A stretch of 64,000 bases of DNA, taken from Rhizobium sp. BK316 (GTDB taxonomy: Bacteria; Pseudomonadota; Alphaproteobacteria; Rhizobiales; Rhizobiaceae). The translations under genes were made by a program, and so were the position numbers. The notes under the pieces are model-generated. The model was not told the DNA's origin, made no database searches, and was given only the letters and a program-made list of their open reading frames with translations. Every line of letters starts with the position of its first letter. Position 1 is the stretch's first letter. The DNA lies in NCBI RefSeq assembly GCF_014193695.1, contig NZ_JACHZR010000001.1, forward strand, positions 1,525,309-1,589,308. Direction: 5' to 3'. Shown piece by piece: positions 1-7,917 of the stretch.

Positions 1-2
1 GT

Positions 3-446
3 TCTGCCGTCGTCATCGCCCAGCAGGAGGCGCCGGACTATTGGGGCCTGTCGATCCGCGTCGGTTCCCATATCAGCCTGTTCGATACCGGCTCCGGCCA
101 TGTGCTGCTCGCCTTCCGCAGCGACGAGGAGCGCGAGATGATGATCTCGGAGCATGTGCGCAGCCGCGAGGAGGTCGATCTCGGCCCGGAATTTCACGAG
201 CGGCTGAACCAGATCCGTGAGCGTGGCTATGAGATGATGGCAAGCGTCCAGACGGCCGGTGTCTATAATCTCTCGGCGCCGGTCCTGGGGCCGGACGGAC
301 GCGGCATTGCGGCGCTGACCTGCCCCTACATCGCTCTCGTCAATGCGCCGGCGGCACCCGATATCACCCAGGCGATCGGCATGGTGCAGAAGACGGCGGC
401 CGAGCTTTCCGCGCTTGCCGGCGCTACGATCGCCGTGCCGGGTTAA
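3..446 (+). CDS. IclR-family transcriptional regulator, C-terminal part
   Basis: The reading frame is already open at the window edge and ends at a TAA, so the N-terminal helix-turn-helix lies outside. The visible 147 residues fit the effector-binding domain of IclR regulators: a GLSIRVGSHISLF segment, an FRSDEE helix, then VYNLSAPVLGPDGRGIAALT, the typical closing beta strands with a small-molecule pocket. It ends 76 bases before an amidohydrolase gene on the same strand, so it probably controls that catabolic gene or genes upstream. The ligand cannot be told from this part. Confidence 0.8.
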   Translation, partial: SAVVIAQQEAPDYWGLSIRVGSHISLFDTGSGHVLLAFRSDEEREMMISEHVRSREEVDLGPEFHERLNQIRERGYEMMASVQTAGVYNLSAPVLGPDGRGIAALTCPYIALVNAPAAPDITQAIGMVQKTAAELSALAGATIAVPG

Positions 447-522
447 GATCAACAGAATTTCTATTTGAACAATTCATTCACCAAAGATAGGTTGCTGCCA
501 ACCACTCTTGGAGGAGAAGAGC

Positions 523-1347
523 GTGTTCATCGACACCCATCTGCACGTCATCGACCGGTCGGCGCTGAACTATCCCTGGCTTGCCAATGTGCCTGATCTC
601 GACCGCGATTTTCTCTACGAGACCTACGCGACCGAGGCCAAACGCTGCGGCATCACCAAAGTGCTGCACATGGAGGTGGATGTCGATCCGGTCATCATGC
701 AGGCCGAGACCGATTATATCAGCCGCCTCGGTGATCTCGTGGCCGGCGCGATCGTCTCCTGCCGGCCGGAAGAAGATGGCTTTGCCGCCTATCTGGAGCG
801 CCAGAAAGCCGATCCCTTCGTCAAGGGCTTCCGGCGCGTGCTGCATGTGGTGCCTGATGATATCTCGGAAGGCGCGCTCTTCCGCGAGAATGTCAGAAGG
901 CTTTCCGGCACCGGCCTGACCTTCGACCTCTGCACGCTGCCGCATCAGGTGAGCAAGGTCGTGGCGCTCGCTGACGCCGCGCCCGACGTGCAGTTCGTGC
1001 TCGATCATTGCGGCAATCCGGATATCAAGTCGAACGCCTTCGAGCCCTGGAGCCGCGGCGTTGCCGAAATCGCCCGGCGGCCGAATGTCGCCGCCAAGAT
1101 TTCCGGCATCGTCACCAATGCCGATCCGGCAACCTGGACGGCGGAAAATCTGCGTCCTTATATCGAGCATGTCATATCGAGCTTCGGCTGGGATCGTGTG
1201 GTCTGGGGCAGCGACTGGCCTGTCTGCACGCTGGCGAACGGCCTTTCCACCTGGGTCGCGGCGACGCAGGCCGTGCTGTCGGGCACGGCGCAAACGGAGC
1301 GTTCGCAGCTGCTTCACGGCAATGCACAGCGGCTGTGGAAACTTTGA
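523..1347 (+). CDS. Amidohydrolase family 2 (lactonase-like metal hydrolase)
   Basis: A 274-residue TIM-barrel hydrolase of the COG3618 type, which includes sugar lactonases and 2-pyrone-4,6-dicarboxylate hydrolase. The N-terminus carries the metal-binding IDTHLHV motif. The middle has FVLDHCGNPDI and the C-terminus has VVWGSDWPVC, the conserved Asp region of the family. I place the start at the GTG at 523 because GGAGGAGAAG lies just before it; a TTG at 508 is in frame but overlaps that ribosome site. It follows an IclR gene on the same strand, which suggests a catabolic role. The substrate is not readable from sequence. Confidence 0.8.
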   Translation: MFIDTHLHVIDRSALNYPWLANVPDLDRDFLYETYATEAKRCGITKVLHMEVDVDPVIMQAETDYISRLGDLVAGAIVSCRPEEDGFAAYLERQKADPFVKGFRRVLHVVPDDISEGALFRENVRRLSGTGLTFDLCTLPHQVSKVVALADAAPDVQFVLDHCGNPDIKSNAFEPWSRGVAEIARRPNVAAKISGIVTNADPATWTAENLRPYIEHVISSFGWDRVVWGSDWPVCTLANGLSTWVAATQAVLSGTAQTERSQLLHGNAQRLWKL

Positions 1348-1567
1348 ACTCTTCCTGTAGCTGTGCGCCTCAGAGACGAATTCTGCAGGATTTTCAACTC
1401 CGGTGATCCGTCACCACGTGCAATCCGTAGGGGCTCTCGGATGGCGCGATGTTTTGGCTCAGCCGAAACTACATCCAAACAATTGCTAGGTTGAACTAAC
1501 TCGGCTAAAAGTTGTTACTGCCGGCCGTGTAAGTTGTCGGGCCGGCTTTCGCAGGAGGGAATATCAG

Positions 1568-1975
1568 ATGAAAGAAGAACCGCATTCCGTGGACGTTCAC
1601 GTCGGCAAGACGATCCGCATACAGCGACTGCTGAGAAAGGTTTCTCAGACGGAACTGGGCGATCGTGTTGGCGTGACCTTCCAGCAGATCCAAAAGTACG
1701 AAAAGGGCTCCAACCGCGTCTCCGCCAGTATGCTCGTCGAAATCGCCGGCGCGCTCAGCGTCGATGTCAGAACCTTCTTCGACGACTTGACGGCCACCGC
1801 TGCCAACGCAAACGATAATCCCGCTCCGAGCGAAGAATTCGTCATTTCGCGTGAAGGCGTCCAGCTCAACGCTGCCTTCTTCTCGATCAAGAACGAGCAG
1901 CTTCGCAAGAAAATCCTCAAGCTCGTCCAGGCAATCGCCAGCACCGAGCAGATGGACGCCGACGCTGCGGAGTAA
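1568..1975 (+). CDS. XRE-family helix-turn-helix regulator
   Basis: A 135-residue protein with a Cro/CI-type helix-turn-helix at about residues 12-66: GKTIRIQRLLRKVSQTELGD, then a recognition helix in VTFQQIQKYEKGSNRVSASML. The C-terminal part, after an Asn/Ala-rich linker, is a short helical region that may dimerise. Small proteins of this form are numerous in rhizobia and act as local repressors or cell-cycle/stress regulators. An AGGAGG lies 11 bases before the ATG. It stands alone, downstream of a 220-base intergenic stretch and convergent with the YcaO/TfuA locus. Its target is unknown. Confidence 0.8.
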   Translation: MKEEPHSVDVHVGKTIRIQRLLRKVSQTELGDRVGVTFQQIQKYEKGSNRVSASMLVEIAGALSVDVRTFFDDLTATAANANDNPAPSEEFVISREGVQLNAAFFSIKNEQLRKKILKLVQAIASTEQMDADAAE

Positions 1976-2020
1976 AACGTCGGCCTGAATTTTTAGCGAT
2001 CAGTCGCACCCGCATCGGGA

Positions 2021-2287
2021 TTAATGGCGTTCGATCACGATCAGATTTTCGCCAGCGTCCTTCATTGCGATCTTGGCTTTGCTGCCGACGAGTTTTTCGA
2101 GGTTCGCATCGAGTTCCCTATCCGGATCGATGCCGTCCCAATCGATGACGACCTGCAGCAGCGCCATGTTTGTGAGGTGCATGAGATTGCGCAGCTGAAG
2201 TTTTTCAGCCTCGTCCTTGGCTGCCGACAGCAGCCGGAAGAGTCTTGCGTATTCTCTGCCTGCACCCTGGTCCCTTTTTTCGAACAT
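2021..2287 (-). CDS. Small hypothetical protein at the end of the YcaO/TfuA operon
   Basis: An 88-residue, mainly helical protein that I do not recognise. The first half is rich in Lys/Arg/Glu helices (EYARLFRLLSAAKDEAEKLQLRN); the second half carries VVIDWDGIDPDRELDANLEKLVGS. No signal peptide or membrane segment is visible. It lies 58 bases after the tfuA stop on the same strand, so it could be the last gene of that operon, and the ribosome site is weak (GCGGAAACA). Its job could be in peptide modification, immunity or something unrelated. Confidence 0.5.
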   Translation of the reverse strand: MFEKRDQGAGREYARLFRLLSAAKDEAEKLQLRNLMHLTNMALLQVVIDWDGIDPDRELDANLEKLVGSKAKIAMKDAGENLIVIERH

Positions 2288-2345
2288 TGTTTCCGCCCTC
2301 GACGATCATTAAATCCCCACCCAGGATATCTTCGGCGCGGAACCG

Positions 2346-3092
2346 TTATTCGAGCGTTACAGGCGGCGCCTGCCGCGTGACTTCGGCCTGCAGCAGCTCC
2401 CAATGCGAGGTTGCTGCAAAGCTCCAGTCACGCTTTGCTAACGCAAAGCCTCCCTTTTCCAGCCATTCCAGCACGAGCCGTGCGTCGGTGCGCTTGCGTT
2501 CGACGCGATTGGCGCGGATCGCTGCCAGGATCTGGTCGCGCCGCGGCTTGCGGGCGAGGTGGCACTCGTCGACCACCTTGGCGTAGGTCCGCTCGGAAAA
2601 ATGCAGGAAGCGGCCGGCGAGCAGCAGCTTCTTGCGCTCGCTGACGGAAATCTCGCCCCTGGCATGGAGGCCTTCGATCGTCGGCTCGAAATCGACCCAC
2701 GGGACGGAAAGCGGCAGCCAACCGAGTTCCTGCGGTGCATGGACGAGCGCCACCGCTTCGTCATCGATGAGCTCGCCGGATTCGTAATCGTCGAAGATCG
2801 AGCCGATGCCGACCATGCCGAACGCGGAACATTCGGCAGCGCGCAGCGCGCCCATGCTGGAGCCGCCGGCAACGGCAATGCCCTTTTCCAGCGCAAAGAG
2901 GATTTCTTTGTGCCAGACGGACGGCAGATCGCCGAAATAGCCGTCGATCAGGCCGATTGCGCTCGCCCCCTCATGCACGGCTTTCAGAATGTCGCCGCAG
3001 GCTGCGGGCGGGCGGAAATCGATATCGGGATGTTGCTTGCGCGCCTCGGCGATTTCGCTTGCAAGGCTCGGACCGACGAAGAGGACCTTCAT
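2346..3092 (-). CDS. tfuA: TfuA-like protein (YcaO partner)
   Basis: A 248-residue protein with the full TfuA core (PF07812). The N-terminus is VLFVGPSLAS, followed by PPAACGDILKAV, AIGLIDGYFGDLPSVWHKEIL at about residues 45-65, and GGSSMGALRAAE at about 76-87. TfuA proteins are encoded beside YcaO enzymes. In the cases studied (thioamide peptides, archaeal methyl-coenzyme M reductase) they take part in backbone thioamidation, probably by helping deliver sulfur; the name comes from trifolitoxin genes of Rhizobium. The ATG overlaps the YcaO stop by four bases, which implies coupled translation. No downstream peptidase or exporter is visible. Confidence 0.88.
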   Translation of the reverse strand: MKVLFVGPSLASEIAEARKQHPDIDFRPPAACGDILKAVHEGASAIGLIDGYFGDLPSVWHKEILFALEKGIAVAGGSSMGALRAAECSAFGMVGIGSIFDDYESGELIDDEAVALVHAPQELGWLPLSVPWVDFEPTIEGLHARGEISVSERKKLLLAGRFLHFSERTYAKVVDECHLARKPRRDQILAAIRANRVERKRTDARLVLEWLEKGGFALAKRDWSFAATSHWELLQAEVTRQAPPVTLE

Positions 3093-4351
3093 GCCGCGGC
3101 CTCCCTGATGACGTTGACGGCGCGCAGGCCGAGCTGGATGTACTGGCCGCTGATATCGACCTCGAGGCCCGGCACGATCACGCGCACGACGGAAACCGGA
3201 AGGGTCGGATGCGGCAGCGGCACGGCGATGATCTGACTGACGCCCGCGGCCCTCAGCCGGCCGGCAATGTGGCGGATCGTATTCTGGATCGTCATCGGAC
3301 GTTGCGGGCGCATCGGGAATGGTTTCAGCGCCGCATCATTGCTGAAGAGATCGACGACCTGACGCATGCCGGCGCTGCGATCGATGCGCTGGTAGATCTT
3401 CGGCGAGAAATCGTCACGGCTGCCGGCAATGGCGGTCAGGCGGCTCTGGGCAGCTTCGGTGATGGCGCGAAGAGCCGCGCGCACCGGATCGGGATGGCAG
3501 CCGCAACCGCCGCAGACCTGAGCCCAGCGGGCATCGACGCGATCGGAGAGATTGCCGGGAATGATGACGGCGAGAAAGGCAGGCACACCGATATCGGTGG
3601 TCATGTCGATCAGGAGCAGGCGCATGCCGGCCTGGCGGATGCGATCGACCATGACGTCGATGACGGCATCGCCGAAGGCGAGCGGATCGACTCTGCTCTG
3701 CTTGAGCTGTTCGGGGGATTTGAGCTGGGTGAGAGCCCAGGCATCGCGCTCGACGAGTTCGCAGAGTCCGTGCAGCACGGCTTCGGCCGGCGTATTGCCC
3801 GACGCAAGGCCGTCGCTCGACTGTTCGAAGCCCGGCGGGCGGGCGCCTCGATGGTCGAGGCCGACCAGCCACCAGGGCACGAAACTGGTGCTGCCCGAGA
3901 GGAGGTCGAGGCCCGAACACCAGGGGATCTGAGCGTTGTCGATCTCGTCGGGGGCGCAGCGCGCCACGCTGTCGAGGTCGATCATCGCGGCCCGTTCGGC
4001 CTTCATGGTCTCGAGGCTGGCGAGCGTCAGGTCGGCAGGTACGGTTTCGGCAATCCGGGTCTCGATCGCCTCCATGGCAGCCGAGGTCATCGCCGCTTCT
4101 TTGTCGATACCCTTGCCCTGGAAAACCGACAGCGTGTGGCTGTTCGGCCGTGTGGCGAAGGCAACCGGAATGTTCAGCACGTCGAGCCCGGTCAGCAGTC
4201 CGACGCGGGTAATCCCGAAATCGCGCAGATGCGGTTTGATCGCCGCAAAGGTCTGCGCCGGGGTCATCGACCGGTCGTGGTAGCTGTTGACGCCTGCCGA
4301 TGACCGCTGAAGGTCTTCGGCAAGCAAAGCAAGCTCGGTGAATGCTGACAT
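3089..4351 (-). CDS. YcaO-family ATP-dependent cyclodehydratase/thioamidation enzyme
   Basis: A 420-residue YcaO-fold protein. Motifs that form the ATP/Mg site are present in order: TSAAMEAIE (Ser90, Glu94, Glu97), LCELVERD at 196-203, and ALRAITEAAQSRLTAIAGSRDD, with Glu299, Gln302 and Arg304. YcaO enzymes phosphorylate a backbone amide and so make azolines, thioamides or amidines on peptides. The C-terminus lacks the PxPxP tail of azoline-forming YcaOs, and a TfuA partner follows, so thioamidation or a related backbone change is the better guess. The gene starts 13 bases after the 47-residue peptide gene. Confidence 0.88.
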   Translation of the reverse strand: MSAFTELALLAEDLQRSSAGVNSYHDRSMTPAQTFAAIKPHLRDFGITRVGLLTGLDVLNIPVAFATRPNSHTLSVFQGKGIDKEAAMTSAAMEAIETRIAETVPADLTLASLETMKAERAAMIDLDSVARCAPDEIDNAQIPWCSGLDLLSGSTSFVPWWLVGLDHRGARPPGFEQSSDGLASGNTPAEAVLHGLCELVERDAWALTQLKSPEQLKQSRVDPLAFGDAVIDVMVDRIRQAGMRLLLIDMTTDIGVPAFLAVIIPGNLSDRVDARWAQVCGGCGCHPDPVRAALRAITEAAQSRLTAIAGSRDDFSPKIYQRIDRSAGMRQVVDLFSNDAALKPFPMRPQRPMTIQNTIRHIAGRLRAAGVSQIIAVPLPHPTLPVSVVRVIVPGLEVDISGQYIQLGLRAVNVIREAAA

Positions 4352-4364
4352 CAGCTGCTATTCC

Positions 4365-4508
4365 TTAACGGAATTTCAGGGCGTGCGTCAGGTTTTCAAG
4401 GCCGTTCGGTGAAACGCTGAGTTCCTCCTGCTTCATGGCAGCCTTGGCGGCAGCGGAGAAACGGAGCGTCGGGGTCTGGATTGCGGCGTTGGTTTCAACG
4501 GTCTTCAT
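4365..4508 (-). CDS. Candidate RiPP precursor peptide, 47 residues
   Basis: A small gene directly before the YcaO gene on the same strand. I start it at the ATG at 4508 because GGAG sits seven bases before it; a longer frame exists upstream but has no such site. The peptide begins MKTVETNAAIQTPTLRF, has an Ala/Lys-rich helical middle (SAAAKAAMKQEEL) and ends in SPNGLENLTHALKFR. It has no Cys, so the usual Cys-derived thiazoles are excluded. A leader-plus-core plan is suggested by the size, the charged helical middle and the position, but not proven. It could also be a carrier or regulatory peptide. Confidence 0.6.
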   Translation of the reverse strand: MKTVETNAAIQTPTLRFSAAAKAAMKQEELSVSPNGLENLTHALKFR

Positions 4509-4569
4509 GATCTCTCTCCAAAAGGTTGGGCGGCTGGCCGCCGTTAACCATTGGAAGAGAGCATTGCCT

Positions 4570-4587
4570 GCGTCATTCAAGCGTTAC
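4570..4587 (-). promoter_or_regulatory. Possible SARP/BTAD-type heptamer direct repeat
   Basis: Read on the minus strand, the stretch holds GTAACGC and ATGACGC as direct repeats separated by four bases, an 11-bp period. That is the layout used by SARP-type regulators. It lies about 60 bases before the peptide gene and just after a gene for a BTAD-domain regulator. A small GC hairpin (GGCGG/CCGCC, 4529-4542) sits between it and the ribosome site. Only two repeat units are seen, so this is tentative. Confidence 0.3.
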
Positions 4588-4610
4588 AGGCATTGTTAAA
4601 ATGCGAGCTA

Positions 4611-6581
4611 TCAGGGCAATCCGGCCAGCTGAAGGGCATGAATCAGCCTGTTCGTGTGAACTTGCTCGCGGTCGGGTATGAAGTGACGGATATTCTCGCT
4701 GCGGAAATCCGGGAAATTCTCAAGCACGACCTTGGCATATTTCTGCGCCTTCTTGAGGTCACCGGCCATGGCGTGCGAGGCAGCGAGCAACCGGGCCGTA
4801 GCCTGTTTGGTCTTCACGGGCTCCAGCGCCTCGATCGCTTCCTCATATTCCTCGCGGTCGAAATGAATGCCGCCGAGGTTCCAGTAATAATAATCCGGCG
4901 GCAGCGGATTGAGCTTGAAGGCTGCCTTGCTCAATTCCAGCGCCTTGTCGAATTCGGCATTGTGCAGCAGCGCGTCGGCATAATCGGCAAGGATGTCGGC
5001 ATCGTTGGGATTGAGCTCGCGCGCCTGCTCGAACATTTCGAGGCTTTCCTCGAAGCGGCGGCGATAAAGCGCCACGAAGCCGAGCTCGCGATAGGCCCGG
5101 CCGCTGTTCGGGTCGGTCTGCCGTGCCATCCTTGCGCAGGCGTAGGCTTCATCCAGCAGGTCCCGGTCGTGCATGCCGCGGATCAGCCATTCCATGCCGA
5201 GTGCGCGCGACATGCCGGCATGGGCCGGCGAGAAATGCTCGTAACGGCTGAGCGACGACTTGAACCATCTGCGCGCCTGGCGCAGGTGCTGCAGGTCGGT
5301 CTGGGCAATCAGCCGCTTGCCTTCGAGATAGAGGCGATAGGCCGAAGCCGGCACGTCGCCGAGCGGCATCGCCAGTTCGTAGCGCTCGATCGTATCGGCG
5401 AGCGTCATGACGATGCGCCGCGTGAGCTGGCTGAAGGCTTCGCTGATCTTCTGCATCGCAAAAGGAATTTCGACCGCCCAAAGCACTTCTGATGTCGAGG
5501 TGCGCGTCAGCCGGCAAGTGGTATAGACATCCTCGTCGCGCCCCTGGATCGTCACATAAACGGCATAGTCGAAGGACAGGTCGAGCGGGCCGATGGTCGG
5601 GCGCGACGGATCGAGCGCGCGGCTCAGCATTTCCAGGCTCGTATGGGCGGCGATCACCTTGAAGCCGCGCTGCTGGCTGAGCCCGATCGTGACATCTTCG
5701 AGCAATGCGCGGCCGACACGCTCCATCAGCGGATCGGTGAAGATGCTCTCTGGCGGCAGGATGACGATGCGCGGCTGGCCGGCCGGATCGATCAGCAGCT
5801 CGGAGGCGGGACGCGGACGTTCCGTCACCGGCTGTGCTGTGGCCAGGATGCCGAGTTCGCGGGCGAGCGCTGCCGTGGCCTCGTCCGGCTCGATGTCGAA
5901 ATCGTCCTTGAGCTGGCTGCGATACTTCAAATAGGCCTGACGCGCCGCCGGCAGGTCGTTCATGCGGGCATGGGCGCGCATCAGCGCCCGGCAAGCGATC
6001 TCATTGGCGGGATCGAGCTCGATCAGGCGTTTGGCAAAGGCGATCTGTTCCTCGTCCGGGCGTTCGTCTTCGTTTTCCAGAAGGCGGACAAGATGCGCCG
6101 AGCGCGTTTCGTTAATCCGCTGGCGCTCGAAGGTCAGCCAGTCTTCTGCCCCCTGCGTCGGAGATTTGACGCTTTCGAGCAGTTCGCCATGCAGGATGCC
6201 GCTTTCTTGTCGCCCCAGCACATCCTTCCGCTTGAGCATATCGAGGTCGATCTCCCAGCCGGGCGCGAGGCCGAGATGGGTGCGCGTGGCGGTGAGCAAG
6301 GGCGGTAGGTTTTCAGGAATGCTCTGTTCGATGCGCGACAGAAGCTGGCGCAGGCTGCCGGCCCGCTTTTCGGGGAGTTCGGATTGCCAGAGCTGGCATC
6401 GGATGGTTTCGCGGTCGACCAGCGGTTCCGACGACAGCGCTAACATTGCCAATAGGAAATAGGACTTTTCGGGCAAGGGCAGCTCAGCCCCGGCGGCCAA
6501 CAATCGCGGCCTGCCGAGCAGACATAGTCTGTTCGCTTTCACTTCCCCGGTTGACCCGTCCATCACGGTTCTCACCTTCAA
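4611..6581 (-). CDS. BTAD/SARP-like transcriptional regulator with TPR C-terminus
   Basis: A 656-residue regulator. Residues 15-110 resemble an OmpR/SARP winged helix (LLGRPRLLAAGAELPLPEKSYFLLAML, then LWQSELPEKRAGSLRQLLSRIE). Residues 110-250 form a bacterial transcriptional activation domain with TPR-like helices (RLIELDPANEIACRALMRAHA, then AARQAYLKYRSQLKDDFDIEPDEATAALAREL). A TolB-like segment follows (RIVILPPESIFTDPLMERV), then several TPRs at about 400-640. It stops 102 bases before the peptide gene on the same strand, so it is the likely activator of the YcaO/TfuA operon. Its signal is unknown. Confidence 0.8.
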   Translation of the reverse strand: MKVRTVMDGSTGEVKANRLCLLGRPRLLAAGAELPLPEKSYFLLAMLALSSEPLVDRETIRCQLWQSELPEKRAGSLRQLLSRIEQSIPENLPPLLTATRTHLGLAPGWEIDLDMLKRKDVLGRQESGILHGELLESVKSPTQGAEDWLTFERQRINETRSAHLVRLLENEDERPDEEQIAFAKRLIELDPANEIACRALMRAHARMNDLPAARQAYLKYRSQLKDDFDIEPDEATAALARELGILATAQPVTERPRPASELLIDPAGQPRIVILPPESIFTDPLMERVGRALLEDVTIGLSQQRGFKVIAAHTSLEMLSRALDPSRPTIGPLDLSFDYAVYVTIQGRDEDVYTTCRLTRTSTSEVLWAVEIPFAMQKISEAFSQLTRRIVMTLADTIERYELAMPLGDVPASAYRLYLEGKRLIAQTDLQHLRQARRWFKSSLSRYEHFSPAHAGMSRALGMEWLIRGMHDRDLLDEAYACARMARQTDPNSGRAYRELGFVALYRRRFEESLEMFEQARELNPNDADILADYADALLHNAEFDKALELSKAAFKLNPLPPDYYYWNLGGIHFDREEYEEAIEALEPVKTKQATARLLAASHAMAGDLKKAQKYAKVVLENFPDFRSENIRHFIPDREQVHTNRLIHALQLAGLP

Positions 6582-6768
6582 AAGCCGGAATGCGCCGAGC
6601 GCACCGACCAGTTATCTAATGTTAGAGTGAATAGCGGGCAACGGGAAGCGCTTTTGCTTTGCCGGGGCAAGATTTTCATCGAATATTTACGGTCCTGGCC
6701 GGTGCTTGCTGTCAACATACTTTACGAATGTTGCATATGGACGGGAGGCGCTGCTCTATTTCGGAGCG

Positions 6769-6996
6769 TCATCCCGCCATGCGGACCGGCGCTGCCGCCA
6801 TGTATTCGTCCAATGCCGCCGCTTGCCCGGCCGAGAGGTTAAGCCCCTTCCTGCTGCGCCGCCAGAGCTCGTCCTGCGCGTGCCTGGCCCATTCGTATTG
6901 GACGAGATATTCGATCTCGGCCTCACAGAGATCGGCACCGAAGAGCCTGCCGGGGTTCTCGATCTTCTGGGCGCTGCCCAGCATCAGCCGGCTTGA
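6769..6996 (-). pseudogene. glpD remnant: C-terminal fragment of glycerol-3-phosphate dehydrogenase
   Basis: A 5'-truncated reading frame of about 75 codons that matches only the end of GlpD proteins: LGSAQKIENP, then GADLCEAEIEYLVQYEWA, then ELWRRSRKGLNLS and a natural-looking end LDEYMAAAPVRMAG. GlpD is normally about 500 residues, so the FAD and substrate domains are gone. Upstream the frame runs into the end of nadC with no start or ribosome site. The fragment keeps a clean frame, so the truncation may be fairly recent. Another GlpD-like gene, full length, lies at 50473. Confidence 0.65.
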
Positions 6997-7016
6997 GGCT
7001 TTGTCGGCCGGCCTGA

Positions 7017-7916
7017 CTAGAAGGCCTGAGCAAGCCGGCGCAATGGTGTTGCGCTCTCGGCAGCGGCTTCGACGAAGTCGAGGCCGATATCGAGCACCGG
7101 GGCGCTATGCGTCAGCCAGCCGACAGAAATCAGGTCGACGCCCGAAGCGGCAATCGCTGGCGCCGTTGTCGGCGTTACGCGGCCCGAAGCCTCGGTGATC
7201 GCGCGACCGGCGACGATGTCGACTGCTTCGCGCAACTGATCGGGCGTCATGTTGTCGAGGAGCACGGCATCGACCCCCTCGCCCATAGCCTCGTGCAACT
7301 GGTCGAGCGTGTCGACCTCCACTTCGATCTTGACCATATGGCCGACACCGGCCTTGGCGCGGCGGATGGCTTGCGAAATGCCGCCGGCAATGGCGACGTG
7401 ATTGTCCTTGATCAGCACCGCATCATTGAGCGCAAAGCGATGATTCATGCCGCCGCCGGCGCGCACGGCATATTTTTCCAGCGCCCTCAGACCCGGTGTC
7501 GTCTTGCGGGTGCAGACGACAGAGGCCTTGGTGCCGCGGATTGCCTGGACGATGCCCGCCGTCACCGTTGCGATGCCGGAGAGATGGCCGAGGAAATTCA
7601 GCGCCGTACGTTCGCCCGTCAACAGCCCGCGCGAGGGACCTTCGATGGTGGCGATGACGCTGCCCGGTTGGACGGCGCCGCCATCAGACAGATGCCGCTT
7701 CACTGCGATAGCGGGATCGATGAGCTGGAAGGCAAGCTCGGCGGCATCGAGGCCGGCAACGACACCCGGCTGGCGAGCGGCCATGACGACCGTGGAGCGA
7801 TGGTCTTCGGGGATGACGGCAGCGGAGGTGATGTCGCCGGCAAGGCCGAGATCCTCGGCAAGGGCGGCGCGCACCAGCGGCTCGACAATGACGCGCGGAA
7901 GGGAAGCGAGGTTCAT
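7017..7916 (-). CDS. nadC: Nicotinate-nucleotide pyrophosphorylase (carboxylating)
   Basis: Converts quinolinate and PRPP to nicotinate mononucleotide, CO2 and PPi, the third step of de novo NAD synthesis. The 299-residue protein shows the family order: VRAALAEDLGLAGDITS, RTALNFLGHLSGIAT, a substrate loop with VCTRKTTPGLRALEKYAVRAGGG, NHRFALNDAVLIKDNH, and VEVEVDTLDQLHEA. I use the ATG at 7916, which lies one base after the nadB TGA, rather than an in-frame start 45 bases upstream inside nadB. It is the last gene of nadABC. Confidence 0.95.
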   Translation of the reverse strand: MNLASLPRVIVEPLVRAALAEDLGLAGDITSAAVIPEDHRSTVVMAARQPGVVAGLDAAELAFQLIDPAIAVKRHLSDGGAVQPGSVIATIEGPSRGLLTGERTALNFLGHLSGIATVTAGIVQAIRGTKASVVCTRKTTPGLRALEKYAVRAGGGMNHRFALNDAVLIKDNHVAIAGGISQAIRRAKAGVGHMVKIEVEVDTLDQLHEAMGEGVDAVLLDNMTPDQLREAVDIVAGRAITEASGRVTPTTAPAIAASGVDLISVGWLTHSAPVLDIGLDFVEAAAESATPLRRLAQAF

Positions 7917-7917
7917 C

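Noticed and set aside
478..1317. A 279-codon minus-strand frame
   Set aside because: Exact shadow of the amidohydrolase, which carries the metal motifs.
2957..4303. A 448-codon plus-strand frame across tfuA and YcaO
   Set aside because: Reverse shadow of two genes with intact family motifs.
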